7,433 bases of DNA, taken from positions 1-7,433 of the forward strand of contig JBDIBB010000176.1 in assembly GCA_039812685.1 (NCBI GenBank). Reading direction: 5' to 3'. Shown piece by piece: positions 6,645 through 7,433 of the stretch; the first letter of the stretch is position 1; each line of letters opens with the position of its first letter. The DNA comes from JBDIBB01 sp039812685 (GTDB lineage: Bacteria; Acidobacteriota; Vicinamibacteria; Vicinamibacterales; JAFNAJ01). Under the pieces are notes generated by a model. That model was given only the letters and a program-made list of their open reading frames with translations. It ran no database searches and was not told the origin of the DNA. The translations under genes and the position numbers were made by a program.

Positions 6645-7433
6645 GTGTCCCTGCCGCGCTCCGAGCATCCCACCGACCTGCGCCTGGCCGCGTGCTTCAT
6701 GGTGCTGTCCGCCTTCGCGTTCTCCCTGATGGGCGCGGCCGTGAAGGTGGCGGCCGGTGACGTGCCGAACACGATGGTGGTGTTCTTCCGGAACGCGGTG
6801 GCCTGCGCCGTGCTGGTACCGTGGGCGGCCAGCGCGGGCCCGCGCGCGCTGGCCACGCGGCGTTTCGGCGGTCACTTCGTCCGCGCCGTCGCCGGGCTGG
6901 CCGCGATGAGCTGCTACTTCTTCGCGCTGGGACGTATCCGGCTCGCCGACGCCACGCTGCTCAACCAGGCCTACCCGCTGTTTCTCCCGATCGCCGAGCG
7001 CCTCTGGCTGCGCGAACCGGTCCATCGACACGTGGTGCGCGCGCTGTGGATCGGGTTCGCCGGCATGGTGATCATCCTGCGGCCCGGCAGCGGTGTCTTC
7101 ACCGGGGCGGCGGTGATCGGGGCGTGCTCGGCCGTGTTCGCCGCCGTGGCCCAGGTGGGGATCCGCAGGCTCACCCACACCGAGCCCATCACGCGCATCG
7201 TCTTCTACTTCGCGCTGATCGCCACCCTGCTGTCGGCGGTGCCGCTGCCCTGGACATGGGTGGCGCCGACGCCGGTGGGATGGCTGGCGCTGGTCGGCAC
7301 GGGGCTGCTCGCCACGGTGGGTCAGTTCGCGCTGACCCGCGCCTACTCACTCGCCCCGGCAGCGATGGTGGGGCCCTTCGTCTACGCCGGCGTGCTGTTT
7401 GCCGCGGCCATCGACTGGCTGGCGTGGCGGCGC
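6645..7433 (+). CDS. EamA/DMT-family membrane transporter, partial at 3' end
   Basis: 263 codons are visible and the frame is open to the window edge, so the C-terminus is missing. About eight or nine hydrophobic segments are seen: roughly residues 15-36, 42-62, 78-96, 101-118, 132-147, 152-172, 183-200, 211-230 and 238-258, out of the usual ten. The two-repeat drug/metabolite transporter layout is recognisable: the first repeat ends with the typical W-I-G-F-A-G-M-V-I-I-L-R-P-G segment (135-148), and the second ends around A-Y-S-L-A-P-A. Family members export or import amino acids, nucleosides, S-adenosylmethionine or similar small molecules; the substrate here is unknown. The GTG at 6645 is chosen because it supplies a short polar N-terminus before the first membrane segment. 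The ATG at 6699 (residue 19) would cut into that segment, and a TTG at 6606 overlaps the likely -35. No Shine-Dalgarno is visible. It is divergent from the serine hydrolase across 85 bases. Confidence 0.9.
   Translation, partial: MSLPRSEHPTDLRLAACFMVLSAFAFSLMGAAVKVAAGDVPNTMVVFFRNAVACAVLVPWAASAGPRALATRRFGGHFVRAVAGLAAMSCYFFALGRIRLADATLLNQAYPLFLPIAERLWLREPVHRHVVRALWIGFAGMVIILRPGSGVFTGAAVIGACSAVFAAVAQVGIRRLTHTEPITRIVFYFALIATLLSAVPLPWTWVAPTPVGWLALVGTGLLATVGQFALTRAYSLAPAAMVGPFVYAGVLFAAAIDWLAWRR

Noticed and set aside
5303..6760. Open frame of 485 codons on the plus strand opposite the serine hydrolase
   Set aside because: It is a shadow of the coding strand in GC-rich DNA, with no domain features and no supporting start signal.
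5076..7178. Open frame of 700 codons on the minus strand crossing the serine hydrolase and transporter genes
   Set aside because: It overlaps the serine hydrolase on the same strand in another frame and is antisense to the transporter. The translation is low-complexity Arg/Gly/Pro/His. The true frames have signal peptide, catalytic and membrane features.

Overview
This is a very GC-rich chromosomal segment from a bacterium, probably a Gram-negative free-living one. The layout is compact, with five housekeeping or accessory genes in divergent and convergent pairs. I see no mobile elements, tRNA or rRNA genes, or CRISPR repeats. The large single-chain PurL (about 1290 residues) is the form best known from Proteobacteria and eukaryotes. 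The GC content, serine-hydrolase gene and promoter style would also suit a high-GC environmental phylum such as Acidobacteriota. I cannot assign a phylum with confidence.

Left part: a small membrane-anchored thioredoxin-fold protein (minus strand, 28-504) is divergent from purL (plus strand, 567-4439). PurL is the glutamine-dependent FGAM synthetase of purine synthesis. All its expected motifs are present, including a complete glutaminase triad. No other pur gene is in the window.

Middle: purL converges on a 111-residue RNA-recognition-motif protein (minus strand, 4551-4886) across a 111-base gap. That gap holds a perfect 11-bp-stem hairpin that looks like the terminator of the RRM gene. The RRM gene has a strong Shine-Dalgarno site. 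A likely extended -10 promoter lies about 200 bases upstream, leaving a long leader full of inverted repeats. Two of its helices are mutually exclusive and end just before the ribosome binding site.

Right part: a secreted serine hydrolase of the beta-lactamase/CubicO (class C-like, family VIII esterase-like) fold (minus strand, 5186-6559) is divergent from an EamA/DMT-family membrane transporter. The transporter begins at a GTG at 6645 and runs off the right edge.

The most interesting observations are regulatory. purL and the serine hydrolase start almost directly downstream of the same TAGAAT box and have no Shine-Dalgarno, which suggests leaderless or nearly leaderless mRNAs. The RRM gene shows the opposite design: a long, possibly switching 5' leader with a strong ribosome binding site. 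The genes are otherwise functionally unrelated, and I find no convincing new multi-gene system.
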